From NCBI GenBank assembly GCA_023213395.1, contig CM041465.1, positions 128,099,741 through 128,163,740 on the forward strand: a stretch of DNA of 64,000 nt, read 5' to 3'. The first letter of the stretch is position 1. The number at the start of each line of letters is the position of its first letter. Below are positions 36,111 to 48,000 of the stretch, piece by piece. This DNA is from Cycas panzhihuaensis. Taxonomy: Eukaryota > Cycadophyta. The notes under the pieces are model-generated. The model saw only the letters and a list, made by a program, of their open reading frames with translations, had not been told where the DNA came from and made no database searches. The translations under genes and the position numbers were made by a program.

Positions 36111-37330
36111 AAAGAACTAGTAATGATAAGTCATATATTGTATTATTCCAGTATCCATTATCTAAGATGAAGTATTTGAGGTGGCATTATTTATAACTCT
36201 AGGTGGTGAATGTAAAAGTGAATAAGCATAACTACAATGAGCCTCAATATACTTAGTAGATCTATTAACAACATTTGATGAAGTGGTCCCAATTCTTTGA
36301 AGGTATGCATGAGCAAATTATATTCCACGAAAAGCCTCTTTAAAAGAAGTATTATCAACATTATATGCACCATGGTGGTGTTGATAGCTTAGTAGTTTGT
36401 TGGTGGCTATTTTATAATTTCTAGTATAGTGTCCTTTTCTATGATACCTTTGGCATACAATTATTTGATTTCCAATCCCATAAGAAGTATTGGGCTAGTT
36501 GGATTATCTTTGATTGCTAGATCTGGGTCTAGGTTGATTATTTTGGCCTTAGCCTTGAGACTATTTTTATTAGACTTGAGGAGCCTATTGACCATGAGGA
36601 TATTATCTTTTTGTCTATCTTTGCCTCTTCTACATGAATTGCCACCTCTGTGAGAGGATTGACCTTGATTTTTAGTATAAAAAAGATCTTCTTCTACTTC
36701 AGAAGCAACATCAACTAGATTTGATATAGTAGCAAAGTTAGTATTAAAGGTCTTATCAAATTCGATGAACTTATCAACAAGATACTTAAAGTTTAGGGTC
36801 TTTAAAGTGCCACTAAATTAAAGACTTCCTAGTAGATCTTTATAATCTGGGATATGGAGATATGACTGAACTAAGAAAGCCTATATAATGTATCGAGTCT
36901 TGAAATCTCTATTGATGGCTTACTTGATTTGACGAAGAAGATTGATTGTCTCACTTGCATGTCATTTCTATATTTTTAATTTATTCATCTTCGGTACTAA
37001 GTGAACAAAGTCCAAGTTTGATTTAGTGTTAAATTTCTTATTGAGAACTTCAAGAACTTTCCATGTTGTATCATATACAGATTCATCAATGATGTTATGT
37101 AGGGAATAATTAGTAATAAGAAGTATCTTGCACAAATTTTATCATCATCAAGTTCCGATTGGAATTTGGTTGTAGCTTTAAAGGGAGCAATTCCACCAAA
37201 ATCAGTTGTGGTAGCTGTAGCAGTAACAAATGGTGTAAGTTACAAGTGATCTCTCTAAAGACCTTCATACTTTATAGCATTTCTAACACCATTGAACCAC
37301 ATGTCCCAATTTTATTTCCCTTTAAGAATG
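36111..37330 (-). pseudogene. Outer copia: gag with zinc knuckle
   Basis: Minus strand. Recognisable gag pieces run from about 37330 ('LKGKENWDMWFNGV'-like with one stop, 'AIKYEGL') through 'FGGIAPFKA' and 'DDDKICARYFLLLI' to a zinc knuckle near 36421-36460. The knuckle reads C-Q-R-Y-H-R-K-G-H-Y-T-R-N, with the second Cys changed to Tyr. Gag length is in the normal range. Many stops and shifts. Confidence 0.7.
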
Positions 37331-37530
37331 TAGTTTACATTTTTCTTGAACTGTGAAGATATAATATCTTTTGAGAAGGGAAGAAATGAATAAGAGACTA
37401 TAAAAGTGATGGCAATAAATGACCAATTACTATTTATAAATGGGAGATGTAATGAAGCAATGTAGCAAAAGAAAGAAGAAGTGAGAATGGTTGCTTAAAT
37501 ATAAAGGGAGTAACTTAGAGAAAAATCACT

Positions 37531-37730
37531 AACACTTGTGACAAATATTAACCTAATATATCAAGAATATGAGAAGCACTATGATTAAATTGGCCACCAA
37601 CACTTGTGGCAAATATTAACCTAATGCAATAGAAATATGAGAAGCACTATGATGAAAATTGGCCACTAACACTTGTGGCAAATATTAACCTGATGCAATA
37701 GGAATATGAGAAGCACTATGACTATGATTA
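37531..37730. repeat. Three tandem 68-69 bp units
   Basis: Units start at 37531, 37599 and 37668 with aacacttgtg and end with gagaagcactatgat. They are more alike than the surrounding LTR pair, so they were copied or homogenised after insertion. Confidence 0.85.
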
Positions 37731-38572
37731 CACTATGGATTACTTTTTACAAATAAGTAAGTGATCAATATATAAGATTGTAGGCCAATGTGGAAGCTGA
37801 CATCATTGGGTGTATATAACTTGAAACTTAAATGTAGGATGCATAATTAACCCAATAACCTCTAACTTGGGTCAAACATATAGTTAAGGTTATTGAAGGG
37901 ATGCTTATGCTTCTAGTAGAATTAAATTGGCCTTCATCTGTGATACCTGTAATTGTGTTTGGTGATGAAATCCAAGTCACAACGGAGCCCAGCTACTTCT
38001 AATCCTCATCCAATTCATCAAGGAGTAGCTATATACCTCCTTCAAAGAGTGGTACATGCATATCAATGGCTATGATGGATATTGGATTGGGTATATTTTA
38101 ATCTTGTATTAAAGTTTTAGTTTTTCTTATTGGTTATCAAGATGATCCCTGATTGGGGCACGATGATATGACTAATCAAACCTCACCAATATTCTGGTTT
38201 AGCCCAGTCCCAACTTGAAACCCATACCTCCTTTCTGGCATGGCATTCTATCAACCAAGGTATCTCAACCTTGGTGAGTGTATGAATAGATACAAGATGG
38301 TAGAAAATAATACACATGATGTGTTCCTTTTAGGGAAAGTGAAAAGATTATCAAATTTGCATTAAACGTATATATACCTAAAAATAGAGTGCTTGCTTAG
38401 AGTGTTTTTAGAATGCTTTCTTAAAGTGATTTTGGAGTATTAATAGGTGAGTGAGGACACTAGATATTGCTCTAATCTAGGTGTTTTCTTACTTACTTTT
38501 ATAATAGGTTTTTAAGCCTTATAAAAAGAAGGAAGAAAATTTCTTCACTTTTTTTTTTTCAAACAAAAAAGT

Positions 38573-38950
38573 AGTCTTCACTAGAATAGCAATAACTTTC
38601 TCCTATGATAATAAAATTAAATTCTAAATTTTGTACTACAAACTAGACTTAGAGCTACATCTTTGGGAAGTGAAATCAGGTCTAAATGAGTTCTACAAAA
38701 TTTTTGGCAGTCCCACAAAGTTGGTGGAATATATTTTTCTAAAATTCTTACTAAAAATAACTATTGTTCACTAAAATAGTAATAACTTTCTCATACAACA
38801 ATGAAATTAGGTGCTAATTTTTGTGATAAAAATGAGACTTAGTGCCTCATATTTAGTAATTAGAATTAGGTCAATTAGAGCTCTGTAGAATTTTTGGCAA
38901 ATATGTGAAGTTCAATAAGTAGATTGTATTTCTGCAGAAAATTTAGCTTG
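38573..38950. repeat. Two-copy direct duplication of about 190 bp
   Basis: Copy one begins caataactttctcctatg and copy two taataactttctcataca. Both continue through '...agacttag...' and 'ttttggca'. They are diverged, so this duplication is older than the 68-bp array. Confidence 0.6.
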
Positions 38951-39417
38951 CAAAAATCTCATCAACACATGATACCATATGAAATTTCCATCAGTTTTTT
39001 ATCATCGAGATCCTAGTATGGGCAAGGTGAAAATATACAATGATAGATATTTTAAATGGCTCTAAATTCTGAAAAAAAGTTGGTAGAACCTCCCCTTACA
39101 AATATTCTTCTAAATGCTAGAAAAATTTTGCCAGTATTTCCTCTTGTTAAACAGATAAAAAGAGGGAAAAGAAAAGAAGAATGACATAGCATGAATGGCT
39201 ACTAAAGGATTGAAATCCTTAGGCCTTACAACTCCTTCTATTGTGATTTCAAACCTGCAAAAGAGAAAAAGAAAGTAAACAATACTAAATATGCTATAAT
39301 AAAAACTTGAAAATATTTCTAAATCCACTTTCACAATCTCCTTCACCACATAGATTGTGGGGGAGAAAGAAGTGATGACTCCATTGCAAGTGCAAGTGAG
39401 GAATATAAAAGAAGCAA

Positions 39418-39429
39418 GCTCTGATACCA
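39418..39429 (-). other. Primer-binding site of the 13-kb copia
   Basis: Minus strand TGGTATCAGAGC, identical to the usual initiator tRNA-Met site, two bases from the 5' LTR. Confidence 0.9.
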
Positions 39430-39431
39430 CA

Positions 39432-39728
39432 TGAAAATAGTAGATCTATCCTTCATCTCCATGTACTAAATACAAAGACAATCATGGGAGTAAGAGAGAC
39501 TTGAAGGAAAAAGAGTAGCTTTCACAAAATGGGGAGGTAAGAATGAGCCTTCTCCATTGAGACTTTACTTTTATATTGAGAGAGGGAGCATTAGAGTTAG
39601 GTGAAATGAAATTACACATAGTGCATATAAAAGTGTATTTCACTTAAGTGATCTAATTTAAAGTTCACTTAAGACCCTTTTAGGAATAATCAACTAATGT
39701 AATGACCTTTTGACATTAACCCATTACA
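39432..39728 (-). repeat. 5' LTR of the 13-kb copia
   Basis: TGAAAATAG to CCATTACA, 297 bp, the same length as its partner. Followed by agaag, the target duplication. Confidence 0.9.
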
Positions 39729-40095
39729 AGAAGATCATGGAAACTACGATTGAACTTTAAGAATAACATTGCGACTCTTTGTGTTAAAATTCTTCCTTAT
39801 TTTAAACCATGTAGAGATTAAATGGCCATAATAGACTCGTTAATACTATAGTTAGCCAAAACATATCAAAAGATTACATTAAGATATAAATAATATAATG
39901 GATAGATTGTACCCTCCTCTTAGAGATGCTAAAGCTTTTTAGATCCAATGTTGAAGGAAACATGGTCTCCCTAAAATGTATCAAGGACCTACAATAAGAA
40001 AGAAACCACAATGGTTTTTTTAGAGAGTTGTTGATGAAGAGAAGTTGAAGCATAAAGCACAGATTCGAGCTAAGATCACCAAAACTAATATCACT

Positions 40096-40458
40096 TGTAA
40101 TGGTTCTTGGATATGCTACTTAGAGTTCTATACGTATATGAAATGAAAAGTCAAACAAATAGAAAGGAAGTCAAAACAAAGCTAAGCAACTAAGTTATTC
40201 TTCAATAGAGGATATAAATTTGGCAATTGATAATCAATTAACCTTTGCACATATGCAAAGAGAGGATACAACCTTTTGTATTTGCCTTCACTAAACATTG
40301 TGCTATTATTATTAATCTTAGTGCTAATACGCTTATCAATTGTTGTGTAGACTATTAATCTTTGTGCACTTTTAAACATATTGCTATACACACATGATAT
40401 TACTACAACTAACCTTAATCTAACTAATTTCACTTATTCACTATATAGATGTGAGACA
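40096..40458 (-). repeat. 5' LTR of small LTR element (block B)
   Basis: TGTAATGG at 40096 to GTGAGACA at 40458; the primer-like agctaagatcacca lies just to its left, as in block A. Confidence 0.7.
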
Positions 40459-41658
40459 TACTTCAATAACATTATTGGTTCATGTTTCCAACATCTAAAT
40501 CTTTTATGATGTCATCACTTGGAACATTTGTATCTCAAGCATGAACATTAATAACTATAGATAATGCATATGATCACATAAATAATTAATATGCTATCTC
40601 TATTTTAGGATCCATCTTTCTGATCTTAGGCCTCTAACCCTCAATTAGGTATGATTTCTCTCTCACATATTAAATATATATAAATTGCGTATCATTTATC
40701 TTTTGCTAAATTTGATTGCCTTTATTTACTTGTCATTTTATCTTACATTATATTTTGATTAAGCATTTGCTTCTCTATATTGCATCCTTGCTCATCAATG
40801 ATGGAAATAAGATTTGTTCCTCCCAATTAACTCATGTTATAGAGGCACAACTTTAGAGGCTAAATGAATACTCGTGACAATCACTATGATACATCTAATT
40901 TGAAAAATCTCAATGTTTCTTTATAAATAAGAATGACTCATTAACTTGGTCTGAGAAATAGGTTGGTAAATGATTAAGCCCAATTAAGTGTTCATATTTT
41001 TTGGAATCCATTTCGACTTTAATGTGTCATCCAAATCCAAATAGATGTGAAATTGGGTCTTGGTAAAAATAATAAAAGATAGTCTATGTAAAACGTGAAA
41101 AACCTCTTTATAACTAGCACATTGTAAACTACCACTAATGTTTGAATGACATCCTACGTCTATTATTTATCACTCTAGCACATTTTAAATGCCTCTTACA
41201 TATCCTTAATTAAGTTATTTAAGAATTATTTGTGGGCTAGACTTTATGAGAAAAACAATGGTAAGAGTAGCTTGGATTGTATGTTGTCTTCCCAAGAGAG
41301 GAGGGAGGTTGAAGTGATATGTTGTAGGTCATTGATCTCAAAACTCAATACAAAGGAATATCCAAATTATTTATGGGCAATCACTCATATCCTACTACCA
41401 CGGTTGGGTGCTCTTGATCACATTATCAAACACATCAAATGGCCGAAAAATCATTTAGTTACCAACTCTCAAACATACATCTCATCCTTAGACTCCTTAG
41501 CCGCCGATAGTGTCTCCTTTAAACAAAGTTTAAAAGAATTCAGCGTATTTGGAAGACCGCATGAGGCCAGGCATAACATTAATTTTTAGTAATACGAAAT
41601 GAACCGTCTTATCCATTTATCAGTTGTGTGATTTTAACAAATGATGATTTGTTTGTTG
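40459..41658. other. Unassigned sequence, block B counterpart of 8279-9470
   Basis: Collinear with block A. A 119-codon plus-strand frame at 41230-41589 overlaps the region where block A has two short plus frames, but the frames are not kept in the same register, so no gene is called. Confidence 0.4.
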
Positions 41659-42010
41659 TTAACAAATGGGAAGAATAGAACCCTTCGTATAGGGCATTTT
41701 AGCAGAAGGACGCGACCGCGTTGCATACGTTCGAGGTTGAAATGGTTTGCTACAAATAGGATATCCTCCATATGGGAACCTCTGTAATCTCCTCCTCCCC
41801 TCATCTACCCTAATCGGAGGGTCTCTAATGGATTTTGGTATTTCGTGATCTCTGGTGGCGTTGTTGTATTGCTGTATTGAACGTTGGAGCTGTATAGCTC
41901 TACTCTGGACCACGTCTATTACAATTCTCTCTCCACTGAAATTCTGTGTCTGCTTACTCTAATTTCTGCAACCTCACCTGCCATTCGTCCACGTCTTATT
42001 TGTTTGTTAC
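41659..42010 (-). pseudogene. Broken block B copy of the 120-residue ORF
   Basis: 84 codons remain open and match residues about 37-120 of the block A ORF (shared pieces IRDPPIRVDEGRR, RFPYGGYPI, YTKGSILPIC). Upstream, a one-base deletion near 41930 shifts the frame. A deletion of about 45 bases near 42010 removes the start codon and part of the leader. Amino-acid changes are as frequent as silent ones by eye, which argues against selection on the protein. Confidence 0.6.
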
Positions 42011-42070
42011 CCAATAATTAATTAATAATATACAATTACGTCTCAAATGCTATTCCAACTCTCGCCTTTG

Positions 42071-42078
42071 TATTTATA
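42071..42078 (-). promoter_or_regulatory. Conserved TATA-like box (block B)
   Basis: TATAAATA on the minus strand at the position matching 9935-9942. Confidence 0.4.
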
Positions 42079-42946
42079 TTTAGATGGTACATGTTGTAGG
42101 AAACGTATCTGGATCACAGAGCGTCGTATTCTTCGATATCGTGTATACTATTAATCAAATGCAGACAATTAATGCATATCAAGGAATAAAGCAAGGTGGT
42201 CAGCTTTTTATCTGGCGTAACTGAAATCTCTTTCTTCTATTTTCTGGTATATTTGAGATCGCTAAGGGTTTCGCCTGCAATTCTGCACATCCAAAGTATC
42301 CAAGCCGGAATTGATACTTCTCTTAATCTTTTCCCTCTATATACAATCGAGTGTACATAATATATAAAGATCCCCACCAAAGACAGGCTATGTTATAACT
42401 AGCCATGCCCAAACCTGATGCCCCACATGAGGAGGGAGCATAAACCACAATTAGGAGCATCATTGTGAAGCATCGTTGATTCATCATACAAATAGAACCT
42501 AGTGCAGAAGGAATGCTATATCAAACACCATTTGACCATTCTTACTTTTTCATTGTGTAGATGTTCTATGTAGCTATAAGGATTCTCCCTTAGGCCCAAA
42601 AGAAATTACCAAGAAGTTGAATATTTTACCATAATTGAACTTATATGGGAACCAACTCTTGTAGTGATAAAGATGCATTAATCTTTAAATTAGGGCCAAC
42701 ACTTCTAACATGCTAGTTAGAAATAAATCCATTGTCACAAATAAGTATGCTTCATTTTGGTTCTATAAAGAATCCATGAGTAAGGATGTTTGAATTTTTA
42801 TGATTTTGCCCTTTGCAAAAAATTGTCATAATTGGTCAAATGGTAATTTAATGAGATTCTAATTTTCTAAGTTGAAGATAGAAGTATGTACGAAGTGATT
42901 ATCTAATAATTATCTTCTTTATAGAAGAGATATACCTTGAATTTTT
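42079..42946. other. Block B counterpart of 9943-10911
   Basis: Raised GC up to about 42370, then AT-rich. No gene seen. Confidence 0.35.
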
Positions 42947-43303
42947 ATGCCAACAGGCGCCCTCAACGGACTTTGTTGAGGAGTCCCAATTCAAGCCAGG
43001 TGCTACATTCAGTTGGCAAAACAATACCAAATGCAACAGAAAGTGGGAAGTACCAATCCCCAGATCCCCATTCTTAATTCTTGAACACACCATCAAATAG
43101 GCAAATCCTCCATTTCGAATTCTCTAAGGCATGGTAAAGAGGCAATTATGAGCTTCAATGACTGCATCTGATTACTTTGCCTTGGTGTCACGTTATATAT
43201 ATAACAAAAGCGATGATTGATTGGTATAACAAAAATGGGGTTTCATGCTTTGGAATAATACATTGCCTATTGGTGCTTGTAGACTGTTCACACTCTGCAC
43301 TAG
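42947..43303. other. 357-bp segment present in block B only
   Basis: Block A reads straight from gaatttta to cttttt (10911), while block B has 357 extra bases between the same words. Flanks tta and gta leave a TA-type duplication possible, but no terminal inverted repeats are seen. GC is higher than in the flanks, and minus-strand frames give gene-like pieces without a recognised family. It is either an insertion in B or a deletion in A. Confidence 0.5.
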
Positions 43304-46099
43304 TACTTTTTGTTTTCACTAACTCTAGAGGAGACATGTGTCTATCAATTTTCAGGACATAATAATGTGCAAGGGTAAGCTTCTCTTAGGGATCTCTATA
43401 ATCTTATTAGATTAATGAGGGCTACATTAACTATGACATGTGTTGAATCACTTCGAAAGGGTGACATGATATATCTACAACATGTAAGACTAAGATTAAT
43501 TCATTCTAACCCACTCTATACCCTCTCATGTCATGACTAGATTATCAAGAATTTTACGCCCTTTAATGCCCCTCAACATGTTTACTATTGTCAAACATCC
43601 TCTATTATATCTAATATGAGCCTTCTAGTTAAAGACTTAGAGAATTTTTATATGATACATTGAGCAAAGCGATGGACGACCATCTTAATTTGGAGGCTTT
43701 ATTTGATCCTTTTGGGAGGAATATGATAGTATCCTTTTAGGATGAATATGAATTGGATATAATGTTCATATGGTGCTGTAAAAATTATGTCCATGCTTAA
43801 ATTTGCTAATCTCAAGATATATTAATTATGAGAATTTTGTTGAATGTTAGGGGAATGAATCCAATCATAAGCTATAATATATATCTAACCATACATAATC
43901 TTGCTCAACATGGTCAATAAGTTTCACTGCCATCACTCTGTGCCAGACATCTTTAATGTTTCATCAACCACATTACTTCCTCAATGTAGTATCATATTTA
44001 AGCACATCAATAAGTCGACTTGGTAGCATATGACTAATTGATTTTTGTTGCTTAAAATGTCATTGTTATCTTGATGTTGATTATATTATTGATGCTCATC
44101 TACATCAAATATTGAGACTAAACATTTGACTGCTTCATAATGTTATTCATTGACTTATACTTGGCTTTGTTAACATGGTTGATTTCATATGCTTGCTATC
44201 AACATCATCAACTTTAATAACATCAACCTCATCGATTTGATAGCACATAATTTCCCCAAAATTTCCAACTTTGTCATCATCAATTTCAACTCAACATTAT
44301 CGACCTTGTCAACTCCAAACATCTTCATCTACTTGATTAACATTAATATATAATTTATTGACATCGACATCGGCTCAACTTTTTAATGTTGACTTAATAT
44401 TGATAGTCTTATCTTTTTTTCTAATCAACAACCATAAAACTCTACCACTATTACTCAAATGGTAATCTCATTGATACTTTTGTTGAATTTTTTATGTGGG
44501 TTTTTGTAATATACTGTAATATTATGCTCCAAAAAGCCATGACATTTTTTATCTCAAGGTAAATATAAACATTAGTATTTCTAATAAAGACATCTTTAAT
44601 TTAATTTTATCCTTCTTTAGTGATTGATTAGAAACTAACTTAGACACTCATAATAATGTATTATATCTTCCATTTGAACATGAGATATTGCCTACCATGC
44701 CCCTATTTCACACAAAGGCATTGTTGTACATGGTACTTACTGTGCAACCTTTCATATATACATGTTAAGGCATTGACACCTTCAAGTTTGATTCTTATGA
44801 AATTTTTTGATTATTAAGCGTTGTCTTGAACATTACTTTAATGGTGTTCACGTATATAGACTATTATTGAAAAAGATCAGTCATGGTAAGTGATATTGAT
44901 CTTTATTGGCATAACCTCTTGTAATTATTCTCATATTCTATTTTTGCAATTACATCTTCAATATATTTAAACCAACATTACTTATTTATCCTTGAAAAAT
45001 GACAAAGGTATGCTCATGGTCCTACTATTATCACCCAATTAACCATAAGGCAATGGAATCAGTGGAGAACCTTCTAGTTCTTATCAACAATGGTGCTAAA
45101 TATTGGCAACTCTAGGAAAATAATGCTTTGATCAACCTCCAACACATCATTGTAGGAAAGGGACAATATTCACAAGGAGGAGAGAGACACACAAAAAGAC
45201 ACAAAGATGTGCAATAATATTATCATCTTCTTAGTAAAGGGGATTACACAATGAATTAAGCAGTGAAAGGTGCCAACCTTAAGTCAATGCATCAAGTTAT
45301 AATAACAATCCCTCATAATACATGTCTATACCCTAATGCCTTTATTATGTAGTATATTTATACATCACATTGGGTAGTTTATTAACCCAACTAATTCTCA
45401 CATTAATTTTCCCTTTTAGATTAATTAACCCCTTTATTAATTTAAATATCAATGATCACTTTATTGATGTACAATTAATGACCCTTTACTCAAATAACAC
45501 AATCTCTAATTATTCTTCTTATAAAATCCTCTATTTCAAATAGCAAGGTGTTAATTTTAAAGGAAATAAAATAAAAATTAGGAGATTTAATACTAAATTT
45601 GAATACAAATAAGGTGAATAGATGATATGAATAAGTTATGCCCCTAATGACTAATATAATCCTTCCATCTATGAATATAATGTACACATGTATTAAGAAG
45701 GTATAATTCCTATATGATGTTATTAATATCTTGACTTAGTCTTTCCTATTATTTGGCTCAATTAATTAGTATCCAAAATGAAACTTAGCCCACTTATTAT
45801 ATGATGATTTAGTAAATATTTTTAAGTTAGGGCAAGCTATTACTTATTATCATTTTCACTACAAATCATTAAATTTATCCTCTAATTTGATCTAGATTGA
45901 AACCAAAAGAAGATACAAGGAAAGAAGGACTATAAGAAACCAATGACTAAAATTCAAGGACTAGTGATTAGAAGGCCAACGACGAGTAATTGGAGTTTAA
46001 ACAATCATTAATGGGCAAATGGGTAATTAATAAACCATAATTATAAAGTCAACAACAAGCAATCAATGACCAAATAAACTAGTTTAAGAGTTGTATATT
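43304..46099. other. Noncoding part of block B
   Basis: Collinear with 10912-13674. No gene seen. It ends at the copia target duplication atatt (46095-46099). Confidence 0.45.
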
Positions 46100-46460
46100 T
46101 AAAGGACGTGCGAGGTGCAAAGCAGGACAATTAACTTGGCGAGTGCATTATATCTCTTCTAAGTTAATATCTCTGATTGAATTGAGGGTGGTGCTAAAAA
46201 ACACCAAGGAGGTATTCCCACCCATTTTATAAGAGATTTTGGGGAGGCAACAAATTCCTCAACCTGAACTGTCAATGATTCAAATTAGTATTAAAAAATA
46301 AAAATAATAAATTAACACATACTTTAATAGAGATCTGTCAGCATCTTGGGTGGCTTGTGGTGGTTGTTATGTGGCTCGAGGTACCCTAGAAAGCCCTAAA
46401 GGTGGCTTTGAGGGGCCCTAGGTATATGGTGGTAAAAGTACATTGGGTATTATACAAACA
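46100..46460 (-). repeat. 3' LTR of the 8.1-kb copia
   Basis: taaaggacg (decayed TGAAGGAC) to tacaaaca; ttctccccca (46461-46470) is the complement of the polypurine tract. Confidence 0.9.
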
Positions 46461-46479
46461 TTCTCCCCCATCATACCCA

Positions 46480-48000
46480 ATGTGAACAACTCCTTAATTG
46501 TCTCTGAATTTCTGTAATTTAACTTTGCCCAATGCCTTTATGAAGATATTTATTGTTTGCTCTTTAATTCTACAATAGGTTAATTTAGTCTCTTTTGCTT
46601 ACACTAGTTTTCGAATGAAGTGATGTTGAGTCTCAATATGTTTTGTTTTGCCATGAAAAAATGGATTCTTTTCCATCTAAATAATGCTCTGATTATCGTA
46701 CCAAATTCTTATGGGACATTTCTGTTTTAACTGAAAGTCTTGTAGTAGTCTTCTCAACCAAATTGATTTATATGCACCTCCAACCATTGCTTTGTACTCT
46801 ACCTCAGTTGCAGATAGGGAAATTATGTTTTATTTCTTGGTACTCCATACTATAGCTGTTGATCCCATACTAAACATATAACTTGTCATTTATTTCTTGT
46901 CATCAATGTCTCCTACCCAATCTGAGTCTATATAACCTATCAACCAAAATTTTGATGAAGTTTTATAGTATAATCCATATTCTGAGGTTCCTTTGAGATA
47001 ATGGAGAATTCTTTTTACTACTTGCTAATGGGTGGTCTTTGGATGCTGTATAAATCTAGACATAACACTAACTGAGTGTGTTATATCAAGTCGAGTAGAT
47101 GTCAAATATATCAAGCTACTGATTAGTTGTCTGTAGAGTATAAGATCAACTAATGTAGAATCATCTGACTTAGAGACTTTGATTCCAACTTCTATTGGAG
47201 TTGCCAAAGGTTTACAGTTAGTCATCCTGAACTTTTATAATAAATCTAGGGTATATTTCCATTGGGAAATAAAAATGCTCTTCTTGTCTTACCATACTTC
47301 CAAGCCTAGGAAGTAATGGATTAGCCCCAAATCTGTCATCTCAAATTCTTTACACATAGTATCCTTAAATTATCACAACAAGTGGGAGTCATTTCTAGTA
47401 TATATAAGATCATCCACATAAAGTCCTACTATTAGGATTGAGTCTCCCTTGATTTGAATGTAAAGATTAGGATCTATTTGAAATCTTTCAAAACCTTAAT
47501 CTCTAAAGTATTTGTTTATGCAGGAATACTAGGCCTATGGTGCTTGTTTTAATCCATAAAGTGCCTTCTTAAGTTTATACACTTTATTTTTTGCCCCCCT
47601 GGCTTTAAAATTAAGGGGTTAAATGACATAAATATCCTCTTTAATATAGCCATTGATGAAGGCACTTTTAACATCCATTTGGTAGACTTTCTAACCCATT
47701 TGGGTGGCTAATTTTATCATCATTCTAACTATTTCCATCTGAGCAATAGGGGTAAAAGTTTCATTATAGTTAATGTCTTTTTTTTGGGCATAACCCTTAA
47801 TAACCAATCTAGCCTTGTATTTATTAATATATCCATCTGAACGAAACTTGGTTTTGTAGATTCATCTGGTGCCAATAACCTTTTTATTTGGAGGTAAATT
47901 GACTAACTCCCAAGTGTAATTTTTAACAATGGAATGGTATTAATCTTCCATTACCTTTCACTAAGATGCATGTTGATTGGCCTCATCAAAGGTTTAAGGC
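46480..48000 (-). pseudogene. 8.1-kb copia: reverse transcriptase and RNase H
   Basis: Minus strand. RT runs from about 47990 to 47230, with the catalytic box still reading LYVDDLI near 47405-47430. 47225-47025 holds 'MTNCKPLATPIEVG', 'STRLDITHSVSVMSRFIQ', the RT-RNase H connection, and RNase H follows to about 46520. Frames shift between pieces, and Trp/Gln stops are common. The intact YVDD contrasts with the YVDN of the nested copia. Confidence 0.85.

Larger units (their letters stand above)
37331..39417 (-). other. Outer copia leader, about 2 kb
   Basis: Between the primer site at 39418 and the start of gag there are about 2.1 kb without a recognised protein; most copia leaders are far shorter. 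It contains a triplicated 68-bp unit (37531-37730) and an old 190-bp direct duplication (38573-38950). A 106-codon minus-strand frame at 39110-39430 overlaps the primer site and has no recognised match, so it is not called. Confidence 0.5.
26766..39728 (-). mobile_element. Full-length Ty1/copia with a second copia nested inside
   Basis: Two 297-bp LTRs (26766-27062 and 39432-39728) bound a minus-strand element of 12,963 bp. A perfect primer site (TGGTATCAGAGC) and a polypurine tract are in the right places. Flanks are aaaag (left) and agaag (right). Block A has a single agaag at the matching point (7510 region), so this is a 5-bp target duplication with one later change. Subtracting the nested 5.3-kb element leaves about 7.65 kb. 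Gene order is gag, protease, integrase, RT, RNase H, all broken. The two LTRs differ at roughly one base in eight to ten, so the insertion is old. Confidence 0.9.
25113..40458 (-). mobile_element. Small LTR element without pol (block B copy), split by a 13-kb copia
   Basis: LTRs at 25113-25474 and 40096-40458 are the counterparts of 5635-6012 and 7889-8278. The internal region is 25475-26765 plus 39729-40095. The interruption at 26765/39729 is the full-length copia 26766-39728. Without it, the element is the same 2.6-kb unit as in block A, collinear throughout. Confidence 0.6.
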
